This document shows, one piece after another, positions 33,247 to 41,664 of a stretch of DNA of 64,000 nucleotides. Source of the stretch: Heritagella_A intestinalis (GTDB taxonomy: Bacteria; Bacillota; Clostridia; Oscillospirales; Acutalibacteraceae); assembly GCA_904418995.1 (NCBI GenBank), contig CAJFQF010000007.1, positions 1 through 64,000 of the forward strand, written 5' to 3'. The notes under the pieces are model-generated. The model was not told where the DNA came from and did not search any database. It saw only the letters and a program-made list of their open reading frames with translations. Both the position numbers and the translations under genes were made by a program. Position 1 is the stretch's first letter. Each line of letters opens with the position of its first letter.

Positions 33247-34719
33247 ATGGGAAAACCAACTGGATTTTTAGAATATACCCGCCAGGGGGAGCCGGAGCGG
33301 CTGCCCCTGGAGCGGATTGAAGATTTTGGAGAATTTCACAGCCGTCTGCCCGAAACCCAGCGCCGGGAGCAGGGTGCCCGGTGCATGAACTGCGGCGTGC
33401 CCTTCTGCCAGTCCGGCATGATGCTCCACGGCATGGCCACCGGCTGCCCCCTGCACAACCTGATTCCCGAGTGGAACGACGAGGTGTTCCGGGGCAACAC
33501 CTGGCACGCCCTTTCCCGGCTGCTGAAAACCAACAGCTTCCCCGAATTTACCGGCCGGGTATGCCCCGCCCTGTGCGAGGTGGCCTGCCTCTGCGGCGTG
33601 GGGGGCGAGCCGGTGACCATCCGGGACAACGAGCTCTCCATCATTGAAGAGGGCTTTGCCAAGGGCTTTATGAAGCCCCGCCCCCCGGCTGTGCGCACCG
33701 GCAAGCAGGTGGCGGTGGTGGGCTCCGGGCCTGCGGGCCTGGCCTGCGCCGACCGCCTCAACCGCCGGGGCCACTCGGTGACGGTTTTTGAGAAGAGCGA
33801 CCGCCCCGGCGGGCTGCTCATGTACGGCATCCCCAACATGAAGCTGGACAAGGAAATCGTCCTGCGCCGCATCCGCCTTATGGAGGACGAGGGCGTAGCG
33901 TTCCGCACCGGCGTGGAAGTGGGGAAGGACGTGACCCCCCAGGAGCTGCAGGAGCAGTTCGACGCGGTGGTGCTGTGCTGCGGGGCCGAGCAGCCCCGGG
34001 ACCTGGCCGCCCAGGGCCGGGAGGGGGCCGGCGGGGTGTACTTCGCCGTGGACTTCCTGAGCCGGACCACCAAGAGCTATCTGGATTCCCGGCTTGCCGA
34101 CGGCAAGGCCGTCAGCGCCAAGGACAAGGACGTCATCGTAGTGGGCGGCGGCGACACCGGCAACGACTGCGTGGGCACGGTGATTCGGGAAGGCTGCCGC
34201 TCTGTGGTGCAGCTGGAGCTCATGCCCCAGCCCCCGGAGGAGCGGGCCGCCGACAATCCCTGGCCCGAGTATCCCCGGGTGAAAAAGACCGACTACGGCC
34301 AGCAGGAAGCCGCCGCCGTGTTCGGCGGCGACCCCCGGCGCTACAGCACCACTGTCAACCGGGTGTTTACCGGGGAGGACGGGGAGATCACCGCTGTGGA
34401 GACCGTCAAGATGGCCTATGACGAGACGGGGAAATACGCGCCGGCGCCCGGCAGCGAGGAAACGTTGCCCTGCCAGCTCCTCCTCATCGCCGCAGGCTTT
34501 ACCGGCTGCCGGACCCAGCTGCCCCAGTCCATGGGGTTGGAGCTCTCTCCCCGGAACACCGTAACCACCCAGAAGGACAGCTACGCCACCGGCACTCCCG
34601 GGGTGTTCGCCGCCGGGGATATGCACCGGGGGCAGTCTTTGGTGGTGTGGGCCATTGCCGAGGGCCGGGACTGCGCCCGGGATGTGGATGAATTCCTCGA
34701 AGGCTATTCCAACCTGTAA
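33247..34719 (+). CDS. gltD: Glutamate synthase small (beta) subunit
   Basis: 490 residues. It takes electrons from NADPH through FAD and 4Fe-4S clusters to GltB. The N-terminal cluster cysteines are in CMNCGVPFC and GCPLHNLIPEWND, plus CPALCEVACLC. The FAD dinucleotide fold is VAVVGSGPAGLACADRL (~157) and the NADPH fold VIVVGGGDTGNDCVG (~297). A C-terminal GVFAAGD block closes the FAD site. RBS AAGGAGG lies just before the ATG. It is followed by a strong terminator. Confidence 0.97.
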   Translation: MGKPTGFLEYTRQGEPERLPLERIEDFGEFHSRLPETQRREQGARCMNCGVPFCQSGMMLHGMATGCPLHNLIPEWNDEVFRGNTWHALSRLLKTNSFPEFTGRVCPALCEVACLCGVGGEPVTIRDNELSIIEEGFAKGFMKPRPPAVRTGKQVAVVGSGPAGLACADRLNRRGHSVTVFEKSDRPGGLLMYGIPNMKLDKEIVLRRIRLMEDEGVAFRTGVEVGKDVTPQELQEQFDAVVLCCGAEQPRDLAAQGREGAGGVYFAVDFLSRTTKSYLDSRLADGKAVSAKDKDVIVVGGGDTGNDCVGTVIREGCRSVVQLELMPQPPEERAADNPWPEYPRVKKTDYGQQEAAAVFGGDPRRYSTTVNRVFTGEDGEITAVETVKMAYDETGKYAPAPGSEETLPCQLLLIAAGFTGCRTQLPQSMGLELSPRNTVTTQKDSYATGTPGVFAAGDMHRGQSLVVWAIAEGRDCARDVDEFLEGYSNL

Positions 34720-34780
34720 TCCCATACTTTAAAATTTCTATCGAGTACAAGTTCCCGCGGATGCGGGGTTTGCTCCCATA

Positions 34781-34817
34781 AGCCGCTCGGATGGCCGTCA
34801 TCCGGGCGGCTGTTTTT
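34781..34817 (+). terminator. Terminator of gltBD
   Basis: AGCCGCTCGGATG pairs with CATCCGGGCGGCT (one G-T wobble), then GTTTTTG. The remaining gap to 35208 holds no gene; it contains low-complexity hairpins and the interspersed repeat at 34975. Confidence 0.85.
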
Positions 34818-34974
34818 GTGGGGGAAGATACCGTCTTCCCGGCGGAGTGCCTCCGCTGGCAATCCGCGCTTAAGGCGAGATGGGGCAACAGCCCAATACC
34901 ACGCGTAGGTGCCCCGGTGCGTTGCAGGGGAGGATACCATCCTCCCGTTCTCGTTGTTTGATGGCGTTTTCTTC

Positions 34975-35155
34975 GGTGGAAAGCGCCTCCCTCACGGAGG
35001 GAGGTGGCTCCGAAGGAGACGGAGGGAGTAAAAAGCAAACCGCTCACGTAAAACTCCCCCAGTCAACTAACGTTGACAGCCTTCTCGCCTGCCGGCTCGG
35101 TCGGCGCCTTGATTGTGTGCCACTGGCACACGGCGCCCTCAGTGAGGGGGCCTAA
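34975..35155. repeat. Interspersed palindromic repeat, copy near gltD
   Basis: It contains CCTCCCTCACGGAGGGAGG, GGCTCCGAAGGAGAC, GGAGGGAGTAAAAAGC, then ACTCCCCCAGTCAACT-AACGTTGACAG, CTGCCGGCTCGG, GTGCCACTGGCACAC and CCCTCAGTGAGGGGG. The same ordered blocks recur, diverged, at 43320-43660. The blocks are mostly small palindromes, which is typical of mobile non-coding repeats with structured transcripts. Confidence 0.75.
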
Positions 35156-35208
35156 TTGTTATCATCGGCAGGCAGCGCCCGAACCGGCAGGGGAGACTCA
35201 ACTTGCCC

Positions 35209-36204
35209 CTACACCAGCTGGCTCCCGGGGTAATACCAGGCCAGGATTTCCTGATAGCTGGCGCCGTTTTTGGCCATGTACTGGGCGCCGTTTTGACTCA
35301 TGCCCACGTTGTGCCCCCAGCCCTTGACGGTAAAAATGAATTTCCCGTCCTGGCGCTTCCAGGTAAAATTGGCCGAGCGCAGGCCAAAAGCGTTGCGCAG
35401 CTGGGTGCCGGTAGCTTCCTCCCCGCCGGCCCGGGCTTTTCGGATGGTGCCGCTGCCGGTGCGCTCCACTTCTGTGATCCAGCCCTCCGGCTCGTCCCCC
35501 AGCTGGGCGTTGGGAAAGGCGGTTAAGAGGGCCTCTTTCACCGCCGCCTCCGTCATGGACTTTTGGGAAAGGTACCCCTCTGCAAACACGTCCCCCGGGC
35601 TGGCCGCCGGCTGCAAATAGCTGTAATCCCCGCCCCATACGTCCTGGGCCGCATCGGTGCTGCCCGAGGAAATGGCGAAGTAAGTGGAGCACAACAGGGC
35701 CCCGTCCTGCTGCAGGGTCTGGCCCCGGATGTTCTTTTCCGTTTCTTCCAGGGCCGCTTCCCAGGTTTCATAGTTCTCCCCCCAGCGTTCCTTCCGGGCC
35801 TCCTGGGGCAGATAGACCAGAGCCTTCTCTGTGTTACAGGTGAAATCCGCGCCGTCGCCGCCCTTGGCACGGTTTTGTTCCCGCAAACGGCTGTAGTAGG
35901 TGTAGAGGGCCACCCCTTGGGCTTTCAGGGCTTCCGGCTCCCAGGAGGGAGGCACCTCCGCCGCAATGCCCCCCTTGACAAACTCCGAATCTTCCACTTC
36001 CAGAATCTCCCCATCAGCATCTTCAATACGGAAAATTCCCGTCTGTTCCACGGCGGAGCCGGCAGGGCTTTGCTGGGAAGTTTCCGGTGCGGCCTCCTCC
36101 GGTTCCTCCCGGGCCGAGCAGAAGGCCAACAGAGGCAGCAGCGCCGCTATTAAGTAGAAAATCACGAGAAGGCCAATAAAGGCCCGTTTCCTTTTGGCTG
36201 CCAT
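35209..36204 (-). CDS. spoIID: SpoIID/LytB-domain protein
   Basis: 331 residues: an N-terminal membrane helix (~8-30), a variable Glu/Pro-rich stretch, then the SpoIID domain (~75-330), a lytic transglycosylase that processes peptidoglycan during engulfment. Signature segments are EVPPSWEPEALKAQGVALYTY with the catalytic-type Glu, SSGSTDAAQDVWGGDYSYL, and the C-terminal KGWGHNVGMSQNGAQYMA. The ATG at 36204 has AGGAGG 10 bases upstream; a longer frame to 36255 lacks one. The organism sporulates (spoIIGA, sigE nearby), so a role in engulfment is likely, though paralogues of SpoIID exist and the symbol is by domain. Confidence 0.85.
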   Translation of the reverse strand: MAAKRKRAFIGLLVIFYLIAALLPLLAFCSAREEPEEAAPETSQQSPAGSAVEQTGIFRIEDADGEILEVEDSEFVKGGIAAEVPPSWEPEALKAQGVALYTYYSRLREQNRAKGGDGADFTCNTEKALVYLPQEARKERWGENYETWEAALEETEKNIRGQTLQQDGALLCSTYFAISSGSTDAAQDVWGGDYSYLQPAASPGDVFAEGYLSQKSMTEAAVKEALLTAFPNAQLGDEPEGWITEVERTGSGTIRKARAGGEEATGTQLRNAFGLRSANFTWKRQDGKFIFTVKGWGHNVGMSQNGAQYMAKNGASYQEILAWYYPGSQLV

Positions 36205-36356
36205 AGGCTCACGTCCTCCTTTTGTGTTAGCAGGATTTCTTTTTGGTTTATTCATAACAAAAGGGATGTCACTGGAGATTTTGGAAAAATCGCCGGGGTT
36301 ATGCAGGATGATTCCAAAGAAAATTCATTTCTGCTGCAGAAAGAGGCCTGCTTCTC

Positions 36357-36385
36357 TTGACTTTGCCCCATGAGCAGGATACAAT
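36357..36385 (+). promoter_or_regulatory. Promoter of the citrate synthase gene
   Basis: TTGACT (36357-36362), 17 bases, TACAAT (36380-36385); 48 bases ahead of the start codon. Confidence 0.8.
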
Positions 36386-36433
36386 GAAACATATAGGAAA
36401 CAAGAATTGCGAAAAAGAGAGAGGAGCAGGGAT

Positions 36434-37804
36434 ATGAATCAAGAGACCGAAGAGGGGAAGCGCATCTCCTCACTGGAAAGCTTATGCGAGGAATACCGGG
36501 CCCATAACCGCATCCCGGCGGAACTTTTCGACAAATACCAGGTGAAGCGCGGCCTGCGCAACCCGGATGGCACCGGCGTAGTGGCGGGCCTGACCAATAT
36601 CAGCAACGTCCACGGCTATATTATTGAGGATGAGGAAAAGACGCCGGATGAAGGCCGGCTGATTTACCGGGGGATCGATTTGCGGGAGCTGGTGGAAGGC
36701 TGTGCCCGGGATAACCGGTTTGGCTTTGAGGAAGTGGAGTGGCTGCTCCTTTTCGGAAAGCTGCCCAGCAAAGAGCAGTTGGAGCGGTTCAACCGCACCC
36801 TCAATGAAAACCGGGAACTGCCTTCTTATTTTGCCGAGGACATGATTATCAAGGCCCCTTCGGCCAACATTATGAATAAGCTGGCCCGTTCGGTGCTGGC
36901 CCTGTATTCTTACGACCCCACCCCCGACGACCCCTCCTTGGAGAACAATATGCGCCAGTCTGTGGAGCTCATTGCCCGGCTGCCCACCATTATGACCTAT
37001 GCCTATCAGGTAAAGCGGCGCTACTACGATAAGAAGAGTATGTACTTCCACCCCCTGTGCCCGGAGCACCACACGGCGGAAGCCATTCTCCGGGCCCTGC
37101 GGCCGGATACGCAGTTTACCGATGAGGAGGCCAAGCTCCTGGATTTGTGCCTGATGCTTCACGCGGAGCACGGCGGCGGCAACAACTCCACCTTTACCAG
37201 CCGGGTGCTGTCCTCTTCCGGGACGGACATCTATTCTACCATTGCCGCGTCTATCGGCTCTTTGAAGGGCCCCAAGCACGGCGGCGCCAACCACCGGGTC
37301 ATGACCATGATGCACGAGATCATGGAGCAGGTGCAGAACTGGGAAAACGAGGACGAGGTGGAAGCCTATTTGGAGAAGATCCTGCGCAAGGAGGCCGGGG
37401 ACGGCTCCGGCCTGATTTACGGTATCGGCCACGCGGTGTACACCCTTTCCGACCCGAGAGCCGTCATCCTCAAGGAAAAGGCCGGGAACCTGGCCAGGGA
37501 AAAGGGCATGGAGAGAGAGTTCAATCTGTTCCAGCTGGTGGAAAAGCTGGCCCCGGACGCTTTTGCCCGGGTGAAAGGCAGCAGCAAGGTGGTTTCCGCC
37601 AACGTGGACTTCTATTCCGGCTTGATTTATCAGATGCTGGGCATCCCGGAGGATTTGTTCACCCCCCTGTTTGCGGTTTCCCGCATCGGCGGCTGGTGCG
37701 CTCACCGGATGGAAGAGATGTTCACCGGCGGCCGCATTATCCGGCCGGCCTACCGCTCCCTGACCCGGTTCCAGCCCTATGTGGATTTGAAGGACCGGCA
37801 GTAA
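36434..37804 (+). CDS. Citrate synthase
   Basis: 456 residues. Condenses oxaloacetate and acetyl-CoA. The active-site histidines are visible in GPKHGGANHRV and GIGHAVYTLSDPRA, and the large-domain block LMLHAEHGGGNNSTFTSR is characteristic of the Gram-positive/clostridial citrate synthase branch. It is longer than the ~370-residue Bacillus enzymes because of an N-terminal extension of ~50 residues. The ATG at 36434 follows GAGGAG by 7 bases. In an anaerobe with glutamate synthase it would feed 2-oxoglutarate synthesis. It could also use propionyl-CoA (methylcitrate synthase), but no prp genes are close. Confidence 0.93.
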   Translation: MNQETEEGKRISSLESLCEEYRAHNRIPAELFDKYQVKRGLRNPDGTGVVAGLTNISNVHGYIIEDEEKTPDEGRLIYRGIDLRELVEGCARDNRFGFEEVEWLLLFGKLPSKEQLERFNRTLNENRELPSYFAEDMIIKAPSANIMNKLARSVLALYSYDPTPDDPSLENNMRQSVELIARLPTIMTYAYQVKRRYYDKKSMYFHPLCPEHHTAEAILRALRPDTQFTDEEAKLLDLCLMLHAEHGGGNNSTFTSRVLSSSGTDIYSTIAASIGSLKGPKHGGANHRVMTMMHEIMEQVQNWENEDEVEAYLEKILRKEAGDGSGLIYGIGHAVYTLSDPRAVILKEKAGNLAREKGMEREFNLFQLVEKLAPDAFARVKGSSKVVSANVDFYSGLIYQMLGIPEDLFTPLFAVSRIGGWCAHRMEEMFTGGRIIRPAYRSLTRFQPYVDLKDRQ

Positions 37805-37827
37805 AAGAATCGATTTTCTAAAAAGAG

Positions 37828-37862
37828 AGCCCCGCTTCTTTTCTGGAAGCGGGGCTTTTTGG
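37828..37862. terminator. Terminator between citrate synthase and the minus-strand membrane genes
   Basis: GCCCCGCTTC (37829-37838) pairs with GAAGCGGGGC (37846-37855), then TTTTT on the plus strand. Confidence 0.9.
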
Positions 37863-37879
37863 CGGGAGTTATTGGGTTT

Positions 37880-38380
37880 CTATTCGGTTTCCGACCGGCC
37901 TTGCACCGGGGTGTAATTTTCCAGCTCTTCCTGGAGTTCCTCAAGAAAGGTATTCATATTGTGGAGGACCTGGTCGCCGCCCTGGGTGCAGCTAAAGACA
38001 TAAGTTACCAAGGCTGATCCACCCCAAATCACCGCCGTGACCACCAGCACCAGCCACAGGGGAACGCCATGATACCGGGAAGCACTGGCGGTTAACACGC
38101 CAAACAGCAACAGGAAGAAAAACAGGCTCGGCCAGTGAAGCCCTGCTGGACCGGTACTGCTGAGCTGAAAGCACACCCGAGGATTGGCTCCCTTATGGAC
38201 AAACCCTGTGAGCCACGGGGATAAATCCGCCTCAAAACGGGACTCTGTGCGCTCTTTGGTCATGATATAGTACCGTTTGATACGCCACACCCGCAGGTCG
38301 TTGAGGCCGGCTATCCGGGTAATCTTTCCCTCGGCCTCTTCCATAGGGAGACCCTTGGGAAGGGGGAGTACCTTGCGCAT
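37880..38380 (-). CDS. Small membrane protein of unknown function
   Basis: 166 residues. I do not recognise a family. The N-terminal ~70 residues are soluble and basic (KITRIAGLNDLRVWRIKRYY), followed by two hydrophobic helices (~92-112 and ~118-138) and an acidic C-terminal tail (LEELQEELENY). The ATG at 38380 has AGGAGG seven bases upstream; a longer frame reaching 38617 overlaps the neighbouring gene and has none. It lies 14 bases behind the gene at 38395-38862, so the two form an operon. Confidence 0.7.
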   Translation of the reverse strand: MRKVLPLPKGLPMEEAEGKITRIAGLNDLRVWRIKRYYIMTKERTESRFEADLSPWLTGFVHKGANPRVCFQLSSTGPAGLHWPSLFFFLLLFGVLTASASRYHGVPLWLVLVVTAVIWGGSALVTYVFSCTQGGDQVLHNMNTFLEELQEELENYTPVQGRSETE

Positions 38381-38394
38381 AAAATTCCTCCTTT

Positions 38395-38862
38395 TTAAGA
38401 GTGCTGTAAGGGGGCAGCCATGGCCCAGCGGGCTTTGGATACCAGCCAACAGGCCGCCAGCAGCAGAATCAGAATTCCACATTCCGGAATGGTGGGGGAG
38501 AATTGACCCGTTAACAGGGCGCTGAAAAGCAGGTGCAGCAGGGACAGAGCTCCGCCAACACCGACACAGGCCAGCCACGCGGTGAACAGGCCCCGGGCGT
38601 TTCTTTGCCAGAGACACAGCAGTCCCAGTATCAGGGCCAGCACCGTCGCCGCTCCGATGAGCATGGGGAACCAGGCGCCGTATCCCACCGGGGTCAGGTC
38701 AAAATAGGAGAAGGACTGGGGAATCTGCTGGCCGGGGCCGTCGGCGAACATCAGCACAACGCCGGTGGGGAGGAGTTCCAACACCAGAGCCAGAACCAGG
38801 CAGGCCAGGCCTCCCCACAGGGCCGGGGAAATTGTTTTAGGGGAAGTAGGTTTCGTTTTCAT
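38395..38862 (-). CDS. Four-helix membrane protein of unknown function
   Basis: 155 residues with four clear hydrophobic helices (~14-36, 57-80, 87-110, 125-142). No catalytic motif or known domain is visible. AAGGAGATG lies before the ATG. It is the first gene of a two-gene minus-strand operon; the untranslated region ahead (38863-39060) holds a TATAAT at 38997-39002 and a palindrome at 39021. Confidence 0.7.
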   Translation of the reverse strand: MKTKPTSPKTISPALWGGLACLVLALVLELLPTGVVLMFADGPGQQIPQSFSYFDLTPVGYGAWFPMLIGAATVLALILGLLCLWQRNARGLFTAWLACVGVGGALSLLHLLFSALLTGQFSPTIPECGILILLLAACWLVSKARWAMAAPLQHS

Positions 38863-39020
38863 CAGGGCATCTCCTTTTCGTTCCCGACAGGCCGGAAAGC
38901 GGCCTTTTCCGGGGAATTGGGAGCAGGATTTTATGCTGCACAGCCCATGGGACTCTCCTCCTTTTCCAAAAACGTGACAAAGTTTCTGTTTTCTTTATTA
39001 TATCATAAATTCCATGTGTA

Positions 39021-39039
39021 GTATAGGATAAAACTATAC
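39021..39039. promoter_or_regulatory. Operator-like palindrome upstream of the membrane-protein pair
   Basis: GTATAG (39021-39026), 7 bases, CTATAC (39034-39039). On the minus strand it overlaps the -35 position of a TATAAT (-10 at 38997-39002). Palindromes of this GTATA...TATAC form are typical of GntR-type repressors; no GntR gene is in the window. Confidence 0.45.
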
Positions 39040-39126
39040 AATTTTATAGATGGTTTCTTGGAGACTACAGATTATTTTCTCACGGAGCACCCCGCAACGG
39101 ATAGGCAGTTTCTTCCTCGTGAGATT

Positions 39127-39357
39127 TTACCATTTGGGTACGGGGTCATCGGTTAATTCCAGGAGATAGTCTACGCTGACATGATAAAATTTTGCCAGCG
39201 CGCAGAGCACCTGTGGGGGAATCATCCGCTGGCCGCTTTCATAATAGGCATAGGTGCGCTGGGGGACGTTGATGGCCTGCCCAACCTTTTCCTGTGTCAA
39301 GTCGTGATCCTCCCGCAGCGCGCGGATGCGTGTATATGCCATCTTCATAGCTGTCAC
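39127..39357 (-). CDS. XRE-family HTH regulator, second of a tandem pair
   Basis: 76 residues, a single lambda-repressor-like HTH: IRALREDHDLTQEKVGQAIN and PQRTYAYYESGQRMIP, then the common VSVDYLLELTDDP tail. The GTG start at 39357 overlaps the stop of the upstream paralogue by four bases (GTGA), so translation is coupled; ATG codons follow at residues 4 and 6. It is about 50% alike to its neighbour and arose by duplication. Confidence 0.85.
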   Translation of the reverse strand: MTAMKMAYTRIRALREDHDLTQEKVGQAINVPQRTYAYYESGQRMIPPQVLCALAKFYHVSVDYLLELTDDPVPKW

Positions 39358-39569
39358 CGATAGGGCTTGGGATTATCTGTGAGGCCCACCAGGTAATCCA
39401 GGCTGGTCTGGTAAAATTGCGCCAGCCGCACCGCCATTTCCAGGGGCAGGGGGCGCTCGCCACGCTCGTATTTGGAGTACAGGGATTGGTCGCAGAGGAG
39501 AGAAGCGGCAATCTCCTTTTGTGTCAGGTCGTGGTCTTCCCGCAGGTCGCGGATACGCAGTTTCATCAT
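39354..39569 (-). CDS. XRE-family HTH regulator, first of a tandem pair
   Basis: 71 residues: IRDLREDHDLTQKEIAASLL, QSLYSKYERGERPLPLE and TSLDYLVGLTDNP, the single-domain Cro/C1-type fold. Such proteins often repress their own operon; a palindromic cluster at 39601-39635 lies just upstream. Two such small regulators in tandem, without phage genes beside them, are unusual but not rare in clostridia. Targets are unknown. Confidence 0.87.
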   Translation of the reverse strand: MMKLRIRDLREDHDLTQKEIAASLLCDQSLYSKYERGERPLPLEMAVRLAQFYQTSLDYLVGLTDNPKPYR

Positions 39570-39600
39570 GCATCACCAGAACCATCATAGCGTAGGAATA

Positions 39601-39635
39601 TTTGTCCTATTGATATATTGGACAATATGTCCTAT
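39601..39635. promoter_or_regulatory. Operator-like cluster upstream of the XRE pair
   Basis: TGTCCTAT occurs twice (39603-39610 and 39629-39636), and GGACA-ATA-TGTCC (39620-39632) is a perfect palindrome. The spacing and symmetry suit two or three XRE dimers. TTGACT on the minus strand at 39643-39648 may be the -35 box. Confidence 0.5.
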
Positions 39636-39778
39636 AACAGCAAGTCAAGTGTAAGGAGGGATTAGGGCCTGAGAGTGATGATAGAATCTCCCGAAAAGAT
39701 GAAAATCCTGCTCCAAGGAATGGCTCTTGGGGCAGGATTTTTTGCGGCGCGGATTGCCAGCGGAGGCTACTCCGCCCG

Positions 39779-40510
39779 TTAGCCCGCGGCCCGTTCCAGG
39801 TCGTGACGGAGGCGTTGGATAATGCGCTTTTCCAGCCGGGAGATGTAGGATTGGGAGATGCCCAGCCGGTCGGCCACCTCCTTTTGAGTATGCTCCTTTT
39901 GGGCGTGGAGGCCGAAACGCAGCTCCATAATGGTCTGCTCCCGGGGTTCCAGCCGGGATACCGCTTCCAGCAGCAAGGCTTCCTCTGCTTCCTTTTCCAC
40001 GCCACGGTTTACCGTGTCCTGGTCGCTGCCCAGAATGTCCGAAAGCAAAAGCTCGTTGCCGTCCCAGTCCACGTTCAAGGGGTCGTCAATGGAGACCTCG
40101 TTCCGGAGCTGGGAGCTTTTGCGCAGATACATGAGGATTTCATTTTCAATGCACCGGGACGCATAAGTGGCCAGCTTGATGTTCTTTTCCGGCCGGAAGG
40201 TGTTCACCGCTTTGATAAGCCCGATGGTCCCGATAGAGATCAGGTCCTCCACTCCGGCCCCGGGGGATTCAAATTTCCGGGCTATGTACACCACTAACCG
40301 CAGGTTATGGGTAATCAGCGGCTCCCGGGAAGGGTTTTCTCCCCGGCGGATGGCGTCCATCAGGGCGGTTTCCTCCTGGTGGGTCAGGGGCGGGGGCAGG
40401 GTGTCCGACCCGTTGATGTAGTACAGGCCCTGTCCGCTCTTGAACCCCACGAGTTTTTGCAGAATCTGCTCTTTTAATTTTCTCCACCAATAAAAGAGAT
40501 TCATTTCCAC
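39779..40510 (-). CDS. sigE: Sporulation sigma factor E (mother cell)
   Basis: 243 residues, made as an inactive precursor. The N-terminal ~25-30 residues (MEMNLFYWWRKLKEQILQKL) are the pro-sequence. Region 2 holds NLRLVVYIARKFESPGAGVE, DLISIGTIGLIKAVNTF and LATYASRCIENEILMYLR; region 4 holds EKEHTQKEVADRLGISQSYI. A GTG start at 40510 follows AGGAGG by 9 bases; an ATG two codons in is an alternative. It sits 16 bases after spoIIGA, whose product cleaves the pro-sequence, exactly as in Bacillus. Confidence 0.95.
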   Translation of the reverse strand: MEMNLFYWWRKLKEQILQKLVGFKSGQGLYYINGSDTLPPPLTHQEETALMDAIRRGENPSREPLITHNLRLVVYIARKFESPGAGVEDLISIGTIGLIKAVNTFRPEKNIKLATYASRCIENEILMYLRKSSQLRNEVSIDDPLNVDWDGNELLLSDILGSDQDTVNRGVEKEAEEALLLEAVSRLEPREQTIMELRFGLHAQKEHTQKEVADRLGISQSYISRLEKRIIQRLRHDLERAAG

Positions 40511-40526
40511 GTAAAAGCTCCTCCTT

Positions 40527-41372
40527 TCAATCGAATACCGCCGGCGGGACCAGCACCTGGAATTCCCCCCGGCCCAGCTTCTGTCCGCAAACGGCTACCC
40601 AGCAGTTTTCCAGGGTTTCGGGGCCTTCCCCGGCGGTGACGGTCATCCCTTCCGGCACAAATCCCGGCAGATACCCTTCTCCGGAAACTCCGTGATAGGG
40701 AATCATCCGCACGCCGTCCTCCCAGCTTTCCGGCCCGGCCTTTGCCTGTAGGCAAGGGGGGAGCACCGCCATGGCCGCAGATTTTTCCACGACCAGTGCC
40801 GGCCGGTGGGAAAAGGGCTCCGCTAAAGTGCTGCCGGTGTCGATTTTCCCCCGCAGGGACACCTGTGCCCCGCCATTCCGGATGACCACCGTGCAGAACC
40901 GGCTTTTGGGCTCCCGGGGGCCGGTAATCCGGCGGATGAGGCTCATCACCAGATAGGCCGCCGCCGCCAATACCAGCAGCAGCATGGGGGACACCGGCAG
41001 ATAGAGGATACCGTTGTTCATCAACAGGCCGGAGGATTGCCCCATGGCCCACAAGGCCAGCATAAACCCCGCAAATCCGAAGCTCGCCAGATAGAGCAGC
41101 CCCAGCAGCTTGCCGAACATCCGCAGATTTACCGGGAAGAAGCAGGCCAGCACCATGACTGCCGAAATGGCCAGCCGGAAAAACAGGGCGGCGCTCCAGT
41201 GGGGTTGGGGGAGGAAGATGACCAGGGAGCCTACCGCCCCGGCCAGAGCCCCCAGGAACACCCGTCCCCGCTTGACCGGCACATGGAGGAATCCCCGCAC
41301 AGTGAGCAGCAGGAAGTAGTTGACCAGCAGGTTTACCAGAATCAGGACGTCTATGTAAATGGTCTGGGTCAT
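40527..41372 (-). CDS. spoIIGA: Sigma-E processing peptidase SpoIIGA
   Basis: 281 residues: five membrane helices in the first ~150 residues, then an aspartic-protease-like domain with the catalytic D178 in GKIDTGSTLAEPF. The enzyme dimerises and removes the pro-sequence of sigma-E when signalled by SpoIIR. RBS AAGGGGG precedes the ATG. It is the first gene of the spoIIG operon. The 292-base gap to the divergent gene at 41665 shows no convincing Spo0A site. Confidence 0.93.
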   Translation of the reverse strand: MTQTIYIDVLILVNLLVNYFLLLTVRGFLHVPVKRGRVFLGALAGAVGSLVIFLPQPHWSAALFFRLAISAVMVLACFFPVNLRMFGKLLGLLYLASFGFAGFMLALWAMGQSSGLLMNNGILYLPVSPMLLLVLAAAAYLVMSLIRRITGPREPKSRFCTVVIRNGGAQVSLRGKIDTGSTLAEPFSHRPALVVEKSAAMAVLPPCLQAKAGPESWEDGVRMIPYHGVSGEGYLPGFVPEGMTVTAGEGPETLENCWVAVCGQKLGRGEFQVLVPPAVFD

Positions 41373-41627
41373 GGGCGCCCCCTTTCTCTTTTGCCGGCTG
41401 TGTTTGCCTGCGTCTCCAGTATACCCCTGGGGGAGTGTCCTTTTCTGTCATACCCGGGACAGGGAGCGGAAAAATTTTTTGCCTGAAAGCGGGGGTTTTT
41501 GCTATATTTTTTCACAAATTATTCGAGAAATCATGTATAATAAGAATAGAAGGGCCCGGTATTTTTGCAGCGGACCAATAGCTGTTTTTGATATGTTTTC
41601 CACTGCAATTCCATAGCATAGTTTAGC

Positions 41628-41647
41628 GTAGAATCCTTTGATTCTAC
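41628..41647. other. Palindrome ahead of the MBL gene ribosome site
   Basis: GTAGAATC-CTTT-GATTCTAC, an 8-bp perfect stem ending two bases before the AAGGATGG ribosome site. It may be a protein operator or an mRNA hairpin controlling initiation. A possible promoter upstream is TTCACA (41511) with a long 19-base spacer to TATAAT (41536-41541). Confidence 0.5.
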
Positions 41648-41664
41648 AGAAAGGATGGTATCAC

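Noticed and set aside
41511..41535. Spo0A box upstream of spoIIGA (TTATTCGAGAAA).
   Set aside because: Only about 9 of 12 positions fit and it is ~150 bases away without a matching promoter.
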